Source: Petroclostridium xylanilyticum (lineage in GTDB: Bacteria; Bacillota; Clostridia; SK-Y3). From it: 38,783 bases of DNA. The stretch is from NCBI RefSeq assembly GCF_002252565.1, contig NZ_NPML01000014.1:1-38783 (forward strand). The letters run 5' to 3'. Positions within the stretch are counted from its first letter, which is position 1; the number at the start of each line of letters is the position of its first letter. A program made the position numbers and the translations under genes. The notes beneath the pieces were generated by a model that made no database searches, was not told the origin of the DNA, and saw only the letters and a program-made list of their open reading frames with translations. Below are positions 16,351-24,519 of this stretch, one piece after another.

Positions 16351-17506
16351 ATGATTGAATTGTTTCCATAATATAGTCTGCAAATTGTGCCCCGGTTGCC
16401 CCTGTGTCCCTACCGGTAACAACCAGTTTCTTTTCAGTATGCATACAGATATCCAATGCTTTTTCAAGCTTTTGTGCCTTTTCTGTATACCCAATATGTG
16501 CCAGCAGCATAGCGCCTGCTCTTATAATACTGCTTGGGTCTGCATATTTGGCTCTGCCTTCTTCTACCATCCTGGGAGCTGAGCCATGAATTGCTTCAAA
16601 CATAGCGTAGCGTTTTCCTATATTTGCACTGCCTGCAGTACCTACCCCGCCTTGAAATTCAGCTGCTTCATCAGTCAGAATGTCTCCATATAAGTTAGGC
16701 AGTACAAATACCTGGAATTGCGTCCTTCTTTTTTCATCTACCAGCTTTGCAGTCATAATGTCAATATACCAGTCATCTACTTCTATTCCGGGATATTCTT
16801 TGGCTATGTTTTGGCATATGTTTAAAAACTTCCCGTCGGTAGTTTTCACTACATTTGCCTTGGTAACGACGGTAACACGCTTTTTGCCGTTTTTAGCAGC
16901 ATATTCAAAAGCTGCCCTTGCAATTCTTTCCGTACCCTCTGTAGTCGTTACGGTAAAATCAAATGCAATATCGTCATTTACATGAAAGCCCTTACTTCCC
17001 AGAACATAAGAACCTTCGGTATTTTCCCTGAAAAACGTCCAGTCAATCCCTTTATCCGGAACTTTTACCGGTCTAACATTTGCAAAAAGATCCAGTTCTT
17101 TTCTCATTGCAACATTGGCACTCTCAATGTTAGGCCATGGATCACCTGCCCTTGGGGTGGTTGTAGGACCCTTTAATATTACATGGCATTCCTTTAGTTC
17201 CTGTAATACATCATCGGGTATTGCCTTCATTGCTTTCACACGATTTTCTATTGTTAAGCCGTCAATAACCTTAAATGCTACTTTACCCTTTTCAACTTCT
17301 TCTTTTAATAGGAACTCTAAAATTCGATGTGCTTCATTTGTAATTGCAGGCCCGATACCATCTCCACCTACAATGCCGATAATAATCTTATCCAATTTGT
17401 CATACTGGATAAAATCCTTCTCCTGCTTCATTTTTTCTACTCTTTTTAATTGTTCTTCAATTAACCTTGCAAATTTCTCGGTAGCCGCTGTAATAATTTC
17501 GTTCAT
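16343..17506 (-). CDS. Isocitrate dehydrogenase (isocitrate/isopropylmalate dehydrogenase family)
   Basis: Metal-dependent NAD(P)-linked beta-decarboxylating dehydrogenase, 387 residues. It has GDGIGP near residue 50, the substrate site IESANVAMRKELDLFANVRPVK with the serine typical of isocitrate enzymes, FRENTEGSYVLG, and the metal-site region NLYGDILTDEAAEF followed by AIHGSAP. Placement after aconitase and Re-citrate synthase makes isocitrate the likely substrate, giving 2-oxoglutarate for glutamate synthesis. Start ATG 17506 follows GGGGGGATTAC; an in-frame ATG at 17527 lies upstream of that ribosome binding site. Cofactor choice cannot be settled by eye. Confidence 0.88.
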   Translation of the reverse strand: MNEIITAATEKFARLIEEQLKRVEKMKQEKDFIQYDKLDKIIIGIVGGDGIGPAITNEAHRILEFLLKEEVEKGKVAFKVIDGLTIENRVKAMKAIPDDVLQELKECHVILKGPTTTPRAGDPWPNIESANVAMRKELDLFANVRPVKVPDKGIDWTFFRENTEGSYVLGSKGFHVNDDIAFDFTVTTTEGTERIARAAFEYAAKNGKKRVTVVTKANVVKTTDGKFLNICQNIAKEYPGIEVDDWYIDIMTAKLVDEKRRTQFQVFVLPNLYGDILTDEAAEFQGGVGTAGSANIGKRYAMFEAIHGSAPRMVEEGRAKYADPSSIIRAGAMLLAHIGYTEKAQKLEKALDICMHTEKKLVVTGRDTGATGAQFADYIMETIQSLD

Positions 17507-17547
17507 ATGTAATCCCCCCATTTTCAATAATATTTCTATACTATATG

Positions 17548-17615
17548 GTTCACAGTTAACAGTTCTCAGTTCACAGTAGTAAACGATTTAATAGCTTTTA
17601 CTGTGAACCGTGAAC
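17548..17615. repeat. Heptamer array (GTTCACA type) with complementary right arm
   Basis: Units GTTCACA, GTTAACA, GTTCTCA, GTTCACA, GTAGTAA (17548-17582), then the complement TTTACTGTGAACCGTGAAC (17597-17615). It sits in the 226-base aconitase-isocitrate dehydrogenase gap. The remaining 17616-17732 is AT-rich, with only a weak hairpin near 17643. Confidence 0.7.
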
Positions 17616-17732
17616 TAAAAGAGACAATGTAAAGTACACGGATGCCGGTATAAGCCGACGGCAAAACATGGAATATATGATGATACTTACCTTGATGTAA
17701 TGTATTAAGTGTAATTTATATAATGAAGAATA

Positions 17733-19661
17733 TTATTCACTTAATTTCCTTGTATAATTCAGCAGTCCTCCTGCAAGAATAATTTCCCTCTGTCGTTCGG
17801 ATAAAGAAATATTTACCTTGATCTCCTTTTCTTTAGTAACATTTTTTATGATGATAGGATTTCCAGACTTAATCTGGCTGATGGCATCTTCCATTACCAG
17901 TTCATCATACATGCCTATAGTATCATAATCCTGTTCATTATCAAATGTCAATGGTAAAATTCCGGAATTTATCAGGTTAGCCATGTGAATTCGTGCAAAA
18001 GATTTTGCAATAACGCCTTTAACCCCAAGATAAAGAGGTACAAGTGCAGCATGTTCCCTGCTGGACCCCTGTCCATAATTCACACCGCCGATAATAAATC
18101 CGCCACCATTTTCCTTAGCCCTCTTTGGAAATTCAGCATCACAAGGAGTAAGGCAGAATTCTGACAAATATGGTATATTCGACCTGAAAGGAAGAAGCTT
18201 TGCATTTGAAGGCATGATATGGTCAGTGGTAATATTATCGCCTACCTTAATCAGCACCTTTCCTTTTACCACATCAGGCAGTTCAACATTTACCGGGAAC
18301 GGTCTGATATTAGGTCCTCTGACCACTTCCACCTCTACACCTTCCGGTGCAGGTGCTACAACCATATTATCATTTATTAAAAATTCTGAAGGAATATCTA
18401 CGGCAGGCGCTTCTCCAAACTCTCTTGGATCTGTTAACACCCCGGTAATCGCGCTTACTGCTGCTACTTCCGGGCTTACAAGATATACTTTTGCTGAAAC
18501 AGTGCCACTTCTGCCCTCAAAGTTCCGGTTAAAGGTTCTCAAAGATACGGCATCACTGCAAGGTGCCTGCCCCATACCGATACAAGGTCCGCAGGCAGAC
18601 TCCAGTATTCTCGCTCCTGCAGCTACCATATCCGCCAGAGCCCCGTTTTGTGCCAGCATATTCAGCACCTGTTTGGAACCCGGTGCAATGACAAGGCTTA
18701 CATCAGGATGCACTGTTTTTCCTTTTAGAATTTTGGCAACCTTCATCATATCAAGATAAGAAGAGTTGGTACAACTACCGATTGCCACCTGATCTACCTT
18801 GATCTTGCCTATATTTTTAACCTTATCTACATTATCAGGACTGTGCGGCTTTGCAGCCAGCGGCTCTAACGCATTCAGGTCAATTGTAATTTCTTCATCA
18901 TACTCTGCATCACTATCGGGAAGCAGTTCTACCCAATCCCCTGCCCTTCCCTGGGCTTTTAGAAACTCATACGTAATCTCATCACTTGGAAAGATGGAAG
19001 TGGTTGCTCCCAGTTCTGCACCCATATTTGTAATAGTTGCCCTTTCCGGTACAGTAAGAGATTTTATACCTTCTCCTGAATATTCAATTATTTTCCCTAC
19101 GCCGCCTTTTACCGACAGTATTCTTAATACTTCAAGAATAATATCTTTCGCTGCTACCCACGGTTTTAATTTACCTTTCAACTCAATTTTACATACTTTT
19201 GGCATTGTCAGGTAGTAGGGTCCTCCACCCATTGCTACAGCTACATCCAGGCCTCCTGCACCTATTGCAAGCATACCCAAACCTCCACCCGTTGGTGTAT
19301 GGCTATCAGAACCCAACAATGTCATTCCCGGAACACCAAATCTCTCAAGATGTACCTGGTGACAGATTCCATTTCCCGGCCTGGAAAAATAAATCCCATG
19401 CTTTGATGTTACTGTCTGTATATATTTATGGTCATCTGCATTCTCAAATCCAGCCTGCAGTGTATTATGGTCTATATATGCTACCGACTTCTTTGTTTTG
19501 ACTCTAGGTATACCGATAGCTTCAAATTGAAGGTACGCCATCGTTCCGGTCGAGTCCTGCGTTAGTGTCTGGTCTATTTTTATGGAAATCTCTTTCCCTG
19601 CAACCATTTCACCGCTTACTAAATGATCTCTTATAATTTTTTGTGCTAAATTTAATCCCAT
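17733..19661 (-). CDS. Aconitate hydratase
   Basis: Monomeric-type aconitase of the ~640-residue bacterial class (642 residues), converting citrate to isocitrate with a 4Fe-4S cluster. Cluster cysteines are visible in GSCTNSS and in SACGPCIGMGQ. HTPTGGGLGMLAIGAGGLDVA and the C-terminal swivel domain with NYGQGSSREHAAL are present. The ATG at 19661 follows GGGGGG. Downstream of Re-citrate synthase by 85 bases and upstream of isocitrate dehydrogenase, so it is the middle step of the operon. Length excludes the two-subunit isopropylmalate isomerase. Confidence 0.92.
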   Translation of the reverse strand: MGLNLAQKIIRDHLVSGEMVAGKEISIKIDQTLTQDSTGTMAYLQFEAIGIPRVKTKKSVAYIDHNTLQAGFENADDHKYIQTVTSKHGIYFSRPGNGICHQVHLERFGVPGMTLLGSDSHTPTGGGLGMLAIGAGGLDVAVAMGGGPYYLTMPKVCKIELKGKLKPWVAAKDIILEVLRILSVKGGVGKIIEYSGEGIKSLTVPERATITNMGAELGATTSIFPSDEITYEFLKAQGRAGDWVELLPDSDAEYDEEITIDLNALEPLAAKPHSPDNVDKVKNIGKIKVDQVAIGSCTNSSYLDMMKVAKILKGKTVHPDVSLVIAPGSKQVLNMLAQNGALADMVAAGARILESACGPCIGMGQAPCSDAVSLRTFNRNFEGRSGTVSAKVYLVSPEVAAVSAITGVLTDPREFGEAPAVDIPSEFLINDNMVVAPAPEGVEVEVVRGPNIRPFPVNVELPDVVKGKVLIKVGDNITTDHIMPSNAKLLPFRSNIPYLSEFCLTPCDAEFPKRAKENGGGFIIGGVNYGQGSSREHAALVPLYLGVKGVIAKSFARIHMANLINSGILPLTFDNEQDYDTIGMYDELVMEDAISQIKSGNPIIIKNVTKEKEIKVNISLSERQREIILAGGLLNYTRKLSE

Positions 19662-19681
19662 TGTTTAACCCCCCGTTTTCG

Positions 19682-19751
19682 AATTGATAATTGAGAATTG
19701 TTCACTGTCCATTGAATATTGTACATTATTTATTTATAATTCTCAATTATT
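19682..19751. repeat. Heptamer array (AATTGAN type)
   Basis: Units AATTGAT, AATTGAG, AATTGTT, CACTGTC, CATTGAA, TATTGTA keep TTG or TG in one phase (19682-19723). A complementary segment ATAATTCTCAATTATT follows at 19736-19751 and overlaps the last codons of the Re-citrate synthase gene. Confidence 0.65.
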
Positions 19752-21120
19752 TTGTAAATCTCCCCGGTGCATACTCATTCACCAGTGTTTCCAGTTCCTC
19801 ATCGCTTATCGCAATGATCCGCCCGCCTTCATATTCGGCATCTACCCACTCTTTCATTTTAGCAACCAATGGATCTTTCTTATCAATCTTTTGCCCTTCT
19901 TCCAGCCTGTAATAGCTATTGATCCAGTGCGCAATTCCTGCCAGCCCCGAAAGGTTGGTTACTGCCACCATCGGAGGCCTGTTAAGCAGTTTTGCCGTAT
20001 CAAATATATTATAGATCTCTTCATCTTTTAACAGACCGTCTGCATGTATGCCTGCCCTTGTAACGTTGAAATTTTTTCCCACAAAAGGAGTCATAGGAGG
20101 AATTTCATACCCAATTTCTTTTTCAAAATATTCTGCAATTTCAGTAATCACAGAAATATCCATTCCATCAGTAGTTCCACGCAAGCCTGTATATTCAAAA
20201 ACCATGGCTTCCAGAGGAACATTACCGGTGCGTTCCCCAATACCCAATAAAGAACAGTTGACTGCGGCTGCACCATATAACCATGCGGTGGCAGCATTTG
20301 TAACTCCCTTATAAAAGTCATTGTGGCCGTGCCATTCCAACAATTCGGCCGGCACATCTGAATAATGACGCAATCCGTAGATAATACCTTGGACACTTCT
20401 GGGAAGTGCAACCCCCGGATAAGATACCCCCAACCCCAGGGTATCACAAGCCCTTATTTTGATTGGTATCCCTGCTTCCCGGGATAGTTCCATAAGCTCA
20501 TTTACAAACGGTACTACAAAACCATAAAAATCTGCACGGGTAATATCCTCCAGATGGCATCTTGGCTTTATTCCAATTGACAATGCATCTTTGACCACGC
20601 TCAGGTAATGGTCCGCCGCCTGCCTTCGGGTCATGTTCAATTTCTTAAAAATATGATAATCCGAACAGCTTACCAGGATTCCTGTTTCCTGGATGCCAAT
20701 ATCCTTAACAAGCTGGAAATCACTTTTGGTAGCCCGGATCCAAGTGGTTACCTCCGGGAACTTATATCCCCTTTCCATACATTTATATAGCGCATTTCTA
20801 TCCTTTTCACTATAAAGGAAAAATTCTGTTTGACGAACGATCCCCTTTGGCCCACTCAGTCGATGAAGCATATCAAAAATATCTACAATTTGCTGTGTCG
20901 TATAAGGTGCCCGTGATTGCTGCCCATCCCTGAAAGTAGTATCTGTTATCCATATTTCATCCGGTACATTGAAAGGAACATGACGGTGGTTGAAAGGTAC
21001 CTTTGGAACCTCATCATAAGGAAATAACGTACGGTAAAGATTCGGTTCTTTAATATCCTGCAGACTGTACTTGTAAGCAGCCTGCTCCAACGTATTACTC
21101 TTTTTACTAAACTCTAACAT
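19747..21120 (-). CDS. Re-citrate synthase (homocitrate/isopropylmalate synthase family)
   Basis: DRE-TIM family aldol-type synthase, 457 residues, condensing acetyl-CoA with oxaloacetate. The N-terminal ITDTTFRDGQQSRAPYT carries the metal-binding aspartate and catalytic arginine, and HGHNDFYKG carries metal-binding histidines. Leucine-inhibited isopropylmalate synthases have a further C-terminal regulatory domain, which is missing here. In Clostridium kluyveri a protein of this family is a Re-face citrate synthase. The operon with aconitase and isocitrate dehydrogenase, and no other citrate synthase in view, makes this the best call; homocitrate synthase is the alternative. Start ATG 21120 follows AAGGGGGT. 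The promoter upstream carries likely repressor sites. Confidence 0.87.
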   Translation of the reverse strand: MLEFSKKSNTLEQAAYKYSLQDIKEPNLYRTLFPYDEVPKVPFNHRHVPFNVPDEIWITDTTFRDGQQSRAPYTTQQIVDIFDMLHRLSGPKGIVRQTEFFLYSEKDRNALYKCMERGYKFPEVTTWIRATKSDFQLVKDIGIQETGILVSCSDYHIFKKLNMTRRQAADHYLSVVKDALSIGIKPRCHLEDITRADFYGFVVPFVNELMELSREAGIPIKIRACDTLGLGVSYPGVALPRSVQGIIYGLRHYSDVPAELLEWHGHNDFYKGVTNAATAWLYGAAAVNCSLLGIGERTGNVPLEAMVFEYTGLRGTTDGMDISVITEIAEYFEKEIGYEIPPMTPFVGKNFNVTRAGIHADGLLKDEEIYNIFDTAKLLNRPPMVAVTNLSGLAGIAHWINSYYRLEEGQKIDKKDPLVAKMKEWVDAEYEGGRIIAISDEELETLVNEYAPGRFTK

Positions 21121-21151
21121 ATTAGGACCCCCTTACATCAATTTTGTATAT

Positions 21152-21212
21152 ATGTATCGTTTTATACATGTTTTTTCGTATTATTGTATACAATTATACA
21201 TCTAAAGTCAAT
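21152..21212 (-). promoter_or_regulatory. Promoter of the citrate operon with two candidate GntR operators
   Basis: Minus strand: TTGACT (21207-21212), 17-base spacer, TACAAT (21184-21189). The palindrome ATTGTATACAAT (21184-21195) covers the -10 box and fits the TTGT-N2-ACAA pattern of FCD-type GntR regulators. A second inverted repeat, ATGTAT-N6-ATACAT (21152-21169), lies just after the predicted transcript start. The rest of the divergent gap holds a palindrome TAAGTTA-AA-TAACTTA at 21315-21330 before the chemoreceptor gene. Confidence 0.65.
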
Positions 21213-21350
21213 AGCTATAGGAAATAATTATAGTTTTGTAAAAATTATATAATCTCCAATATGTTTAGGAAGGATTTTTTAAAAATATATAGAATATATT
21301 TATTAAGTATCAAATAAGTTAAATAACTTAATATACAAGGGGGACATACC

Positions 21351-22601
21351 ATGAAAGAAAAAAAAGATGTAGTTCAGCCGGATTTAATTGCAAAAGTGGT
21401 TATTGCCATAGCAATTGTGATCCCTGCTATTGTAGGAGGTATTTTTAAAAGCTGGAATGTTTTCATCGCAACTTTGATTTCAAACTTTATTATGTTTGCT
21501 ATTGTTCGTTCTACATTAAAACATCAAATGAACAAAATTATCAAAAAGTTTTCTCAGGATATCAGTGCAGTAAAACAGGGTGATTATTCCAAACTCATTA
21601 CTTCTAAAGATTATGAGATGATAGGAGAAGTTGCCCCGGTTGTCAATGCTGTACTCCATGATATTAGAGAACTCATTGAACGTTTTTTCTCATTGGTATC
21701 TTCAATTAACAATGCCTCATATCAGGTAAACACTACTGCAGAAAATGCAGTACATGCGATTGAGCAGATCAGCGTTACAATTGATGAAATCGCCAAAGGT
21801 GCTTCTGAACAGGCTGCTCAATCTCAACGGGGTGTTACTGTTGTAGATAAGCTCTCAGAGCAAATCAATCTGGTTTCAGAAAGCTATAAAAGTGTCATTT
21901 CAGAAACCAATGTAATCAAGGAACTAAATAATGCAGGCATTCAGGCAGTACAAGTATTAAGAGAAAAATCCGAGGAAAATAATAAGATTACCCAACAAAT
22001 TTTCGGTACTATTGAAAACCTTAATAACAAATCCAAAGATATAGGATTATTCGTTGAATCTATTGAAAACATCGCTGAACAAACTAATCTTCTTGCATTA
22101 AATGCTGCAATAGAAGCTGCAAGGGCCGGGGAAGCCGGAAGAGGTTTTGCAGTAGTTGCAGAAGAAGTAAGAAAGCTGGCAGATCAGAGCAGACAGTCTA
22201 CTGAAGAGATAAATAACCTGGTTGCTGCAATCCAGGAAGAAACTACTTTAGCCGTACAGTCTGTAGAAGCGATTAAAAAATCTTCTATTGAACAAAATGA
22301 AGCTGTAGGAAAAACAAATAATGCTTTTGACGATATAGCAGCCGGTATTTTGAAGATTGTTCAAAAAATTAATGATGTCAATACTGCAATGATTCAAATG
22401 GATTCAGCTAAAAATGATGTTATTGACGCAATTGAAAACATATCTTCAATTTCCCAGCAAACTGCCGCTTCCAGCGAACAGGTTGCTGCGACTACCGAAC
22501 AACAGATTCATATAATAGAAGATATGAAAGCTGCTGCCGATAATCTCTCTAAGCTGGTTAGTGAGTTAAGTTCCAATTTGAAAAAATATAAGATTCGCTG
22601 A
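21351..22601 (+). CDS. Methyl-accepting chemotaxis protein without an extracellular sensor
   Basis: Chemoreceptor (416 residues). Two close N-terminal transmembrane helices (about 17-33 and 39-54) are joined by only a few residues, so there is no periplasmic ligand domain. A short linker follows, then a long cytoplasmic helical hairpin whose tip is [39 protein letters not shown] split over residues ~240-280. The tip binds CheA and CheW; a cheW gene is at 33911-34366. Sensing must be from the cytoplasm, the membrane or partner receptors. The ATG at 21351 follows AAGGGGGAC. Monocistronic with a strong terminator overlapping its stop codon. Confidence 0.92.
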   Translation: MKEKKDVVQPDLIAKVVIAIAIVIPAIVGGIFKSWNVFIATLISNFIMFAIVRSTLKHQMNKIIKKFSQDISAVKQGDYSKLITSKDYEMIGEVAPVVNAVLHDIRELIERFFSLVSSINNASYQVNTTAENAVHAIEQISVTIDEIAKGASEQAAQSQRGVTVVDKLSEQINLVSESYKSVISETNVIKELNNAGIQAVQVLREKSEENNKITQQIFGTIENLNNKSKDIGLFVESIENIAEQTNLLALNAAIEAARAGEAGRGFAVVAEEVRKLADQSRQSTEEINNLVAAIQEETTLAVQSVEAIKKSSIEQNEAVGKTNNAFDDIAAGILKIVQKINDVNTAMIQMDSAKNDVIDAIENISSISQQTAASSEQVAATTEQQIHIIEDMKAAADNLSKLVSELSSNLKKYKIR

Positions 22602-22650
22602 AATAAATAAAGAGACTGGACAGATTGTCCAGTCTCTTTATTTATTTCAG
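22598..22650. terminator. Perfect 25-bp bidirectional terminator after the chemoreceptor gene
   Basis: Arms 22598-22622 and 22626-22650 are exact complements over 25 bases with loop GAT. The arms carry AAATAAATAAAGAG and its complement, so T-rich tails face both ways. The stem includes the TGA stop of the chemoreceptor. Confidence 0.9.
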
Positions 22651-22651
22651 C

Positions 22652-22897
22652 TGTTCACTCCCCACTATTTTCATATCAACTGCCACGCCGGGCGCACCCG
22701 GCACAAATAATGATGAAAATATGCTTGATTGCTCAGGGCTTCGACATGGGGACGGTTCCTCAGTCGCATGAAAAACGCATTCGACAGACGAACCGTCCCC
22801 AAGTCGCATCCCTTCTTCCTGCTAAAACGGACTTTTTCTGTGGTTTCGGTTTTACTCCCCACTCCCCACTGTTCATTCCCCACTATTTTCATATCAA
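22652..22897. repeat. Segment flanked by 28-bp direct repeats
   Basis: A 28-base unit at 22652-22679 (TGTTCACTCCCCAC then TATTTTCATATCAA) recurs at 22870-22897 with one change. Between them lie a small GC hairpin (GCCGGG-CGCA-CCCGGC at 22688-22703), a double REP-like palindrome and a heptamer array (22855-22889). Confidence 0.7.
22742..22806. repeat. REP-like palindrome, copy 3 (two inverted units)
   Basis: GGGGACGGTTC (22748-22758) pairs with GAACCGTCCCC (22790-22800), extended by CGAC (22742-22745) and GTCG (22803-22806). Each half resembles copy 1, with GTCGCAT or its complement inside. So the copy is two units head to head. Confidence 0.75.
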
Positions 22898-22920
22898 GGA
22901 TTACTGTTTGCAACCTCATA

Positions 22921-23056
22921 TATGCAGTTGTCGAAGAACTTTGCTACCACGATAGGTAGTTGTGTCGTTGACCTAATCTTGCATAGTTAGGAATATAGGT
23001 TGTATGCGACCATTCCTAAAACAGCGACTTGCATACAAAAAGCGTTAGGGCGACAC
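22921..23056 (-). ncRNA. Candidate structured RNA, family not recognised
   Basis: Nested pairing is visible. The closing stem is GTGTCG (22962-22967) with CGACAC (23051-23056), continued by CCTAA (22972-22976) with TTAGG (23045-23049). Inside is a hairpin TTAGGAAT / GGTTG / loop TATG / CGACC / ATTCCTAA (22987-23019). On the minus strand an extended -10 element TGCTATAAT (23061-23069) ends four bases before the closing stem, so a transcript would begin within about two bases of it. After the closing stem come a CTACC/GGTAG hairpin (22944-22959) and a weaker GTT/AAC one. The -35 is poor, no terminator is obvious, and I do not recognise a known riboswitch or 6S/4.5S consensus. An insertion-sequence end is an alternative. 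Confidence 0.45.
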
Positions 23057-23075
23057 TTATATTATAGCAAAATTC

Positions 23076-23154
23076 TAATATATTAGCCATATCAAAAGGC
23101 TAATATATTAAGCCCTTACATCCTCCGAGATAAACAACGGAGGTTTTACGGGCT
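23076..23154. other. Two further hairpins upstream of the RNA candidate
   Basis: TAATATATTAGCC (23076-23088) and GGCTAATATATTA (23098-23110) form a perfect 13-bp stem with a 9-base loop. Immediately after, AGCCC (23111) pairs with GGGCT (23150-23154) and CCTCCG (23122-23127) with CGGAGG (23138-23143). Neither has a T tail. Confidence 0.6.
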
Positions 23155-23232
23155 ACTTTATAAATTGAAACAGGTATATTCTCCTATCCCATTAACATAA
23201 GCAAAACATAATTATACACATCCATAAAAAAG

Positions 23233-23348
23233 TAATCCACAATATCCACAGAGTTATCCACAACATTCAAATCCCTATTTTCTTGGAAAATAATGCTTTT
23301 CCACAATATTCACATGACATATTTCAACAATTTTTTTACTGTGGACAA
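23233..23348. promoter_or_regulatory. Cluster of DnaA-box-like sites
   Basis: TAATCCACA (23233), ATATCCACA (23242), exact TTATCCACA (23254-23262), TTTTCCACA (23297-23305), and on the other strand TTGTCCACA (23340-23348). One exact and four single-mismatch copies of TTATCCACA in 116 AT-rich bases, three of them nearly contiguous. Confidence 0.55.
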
Positions 23349-23378
23349 CTTATTAAATTATAAACATAATGTCGAAAG

Positions 23379-23418
23379 AAGCACGGGGACGGGAAGCATT
23401 AGAACCGTCCCCGTGCTT
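23379..23418 (-). terminator. REP-like palindrome, copy 4, probable tsaD terminator
   Basis: AAGCACGGGGACGG (23379-23392) and CCGTCCCCGTGCTT (23405-23418) form a perfect 14-bp stem around a 12-base loop that contains GAAGCATTAGAA. On the minus strand it ends in CTTTC, 17 bases after the tsaD stop. It shares the GGGGACGG core with the other REP-like copies. Confidence 0.6.
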
Positions 23419-23434
23419 CCCGTTCTTCCGCTTC

Positions 23435-24457
23435 TCAATATCCCAACCGCAGATTTGGCACCGCATTCAGATCCAGGTCTGCTCTTTTTCCTGCTATAAA
23501 TTCGTAGTATGCTGCGCAGGCAATCATAGCGGCATTGTCTGTACAAAGTATGGGTGAAGGGTAGTATACTTTCAGACCATTTTCTTTCGCCCTTTCTGCC
23601 AGTAACTGTCTAAGTGCACTGTTTGCAGCCACTCCGCCTGCCAGGGCAATAGTATTTATCCCCAGCTTTTGTGCTGCCACAACAGTTTTATCCACAAGTA
23701 CTTCAACAACTGCATTCTGAAAACTTGCCGCAATGTCTGCCCTATTATACGTTTCACCCTTCTGTTCCAATTTGTTAACATAATTTAGTACCGCCGTTTT
23801 AACTCCGCTAAAACTAAAATCCAAACTGCCATCATCAAAACTTACCTTTGGAAATTTTACCGCATCCTTGTTACCTTGCTTTGCAAGCTTATCAATTAAA
23901 GGGCCTCCCGGATAACCTAAACCTATTACCCTCGCAACCTTGTCAAATGCTTCTCCCGCAGCATCATCCCGGGTCTGTCCCAATATTTCAAAGGTATTGT
24001 AATCCTGTATATGAACAATATGGCTGTGCCCTCCTGAAGCAACCAGGCATATGTATGGAGGCTGCAGATCCTGATGTTCCAGATAATTTGCAGCAATATG
24101 CCCTTCAATATGGTGTACCCCAACCAATGGTTTGTCCAGCGCAAAAGCAAGCGCCTTGGCAGCAGATACCCCCACAAGTAAAGCCCCCACCAGGCCGGGA
24201 CCGTATGTAACACCAATGACATCTATATCCCGGAAAGTCACTCCCGCCTGCTCTAGAGAATCTTGAATGACTGCATTAATAATCTCAACATGCTTTCTTG
24301 AAGCAATTTCCGGTACAACACCCCCGTATCTCTTATGTAAATCTACCTGGGAAGAGATAACATTGGATAAAATTTTTCTACCATTTTCAACCACCGCCGC
24401 GGAAGTTTCATCACAGGAAGTTTCGATGCCCAGTATAAAGCATTTTTTTTTCATCAT
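23435..24457 (-). CDS. tsaD: tRNA N6-threonylcarbamoyltransferase TsaD
   Basis: Catalytic subunit for t6A37 formation on ANN-decoding tRNAs; transfers the threonylcarbamoyl group made by TsaC/YwlC. 340 residues, normal length. It has the ASKHA-fold opening [14 protein letters not shown], the iron-binding motif HIEGH at 116-120, ASGGHSH, and the C-terminal [13 protein letters not shown]. Two ATGs open the frame (24457, 24454) behind AAGGATGAT. It follows the Lon-like protease gene by 62 bases. YwlC is 3.6 kb upstream on the same strand; tsaB and tsaE are not in the window. Confidence 0.97.
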   Translation of the reverse strand: MMKKKCFILGIETSCDETSAAVVENGRKILSNVISSQVDLHKRYGGVVPEIASRKHVEIINAVIQDSLEQAGVTFRDIDVIGVTYGPGLVGALLVGVSAAKALAFALDKPLVGVHHIEGHIAANYLEHQDLQPPYICLVASGGHSHIVHIQDYNTFEILGQTRDDAAGEAFDKVARVIGLGYPGGPLIDKLAKQGNKDAVKFPKVSFDDGSLDFSFSGVKTAVLNYVNKLEQKGETYNRADIAASFQNAVVEVLVDKTVVAAQKLGINTIALAGGVAANSALRQLLAERAKENGLKVYYPSPILCTDNAAMIACAAYYEFIAGKRADLDLNAVPNLRLGY

Positions 24458-24519
24458 ATAATCATCCTTTATTATTGTAAATATATATATATCATAAACT
24501 TAATATGTTACATTTTATC

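Noticed and set aside
17548-17615. Periodic arrays as CRISPR or tandem-repeat loci
   Set aside because: Units are 6-7 bases with no spacers, and no cas genes are in the window.
22921-23154. Known riboswitch, 6S RNA, SRP RNA, or TnpB guide RNA
   Set aside because: I could not find the conserved motifs of those classes, and no tnpB-like frame is adjacent. An insertion-sequence end remains possible and is stated as an alternative.
23233-23348. Chromosomal origin of replication
   Set aside because: No dnaA, dnaN, rpmH or gyr genes and no obvious unwinding repeats; the boxes alone do not support an origin.
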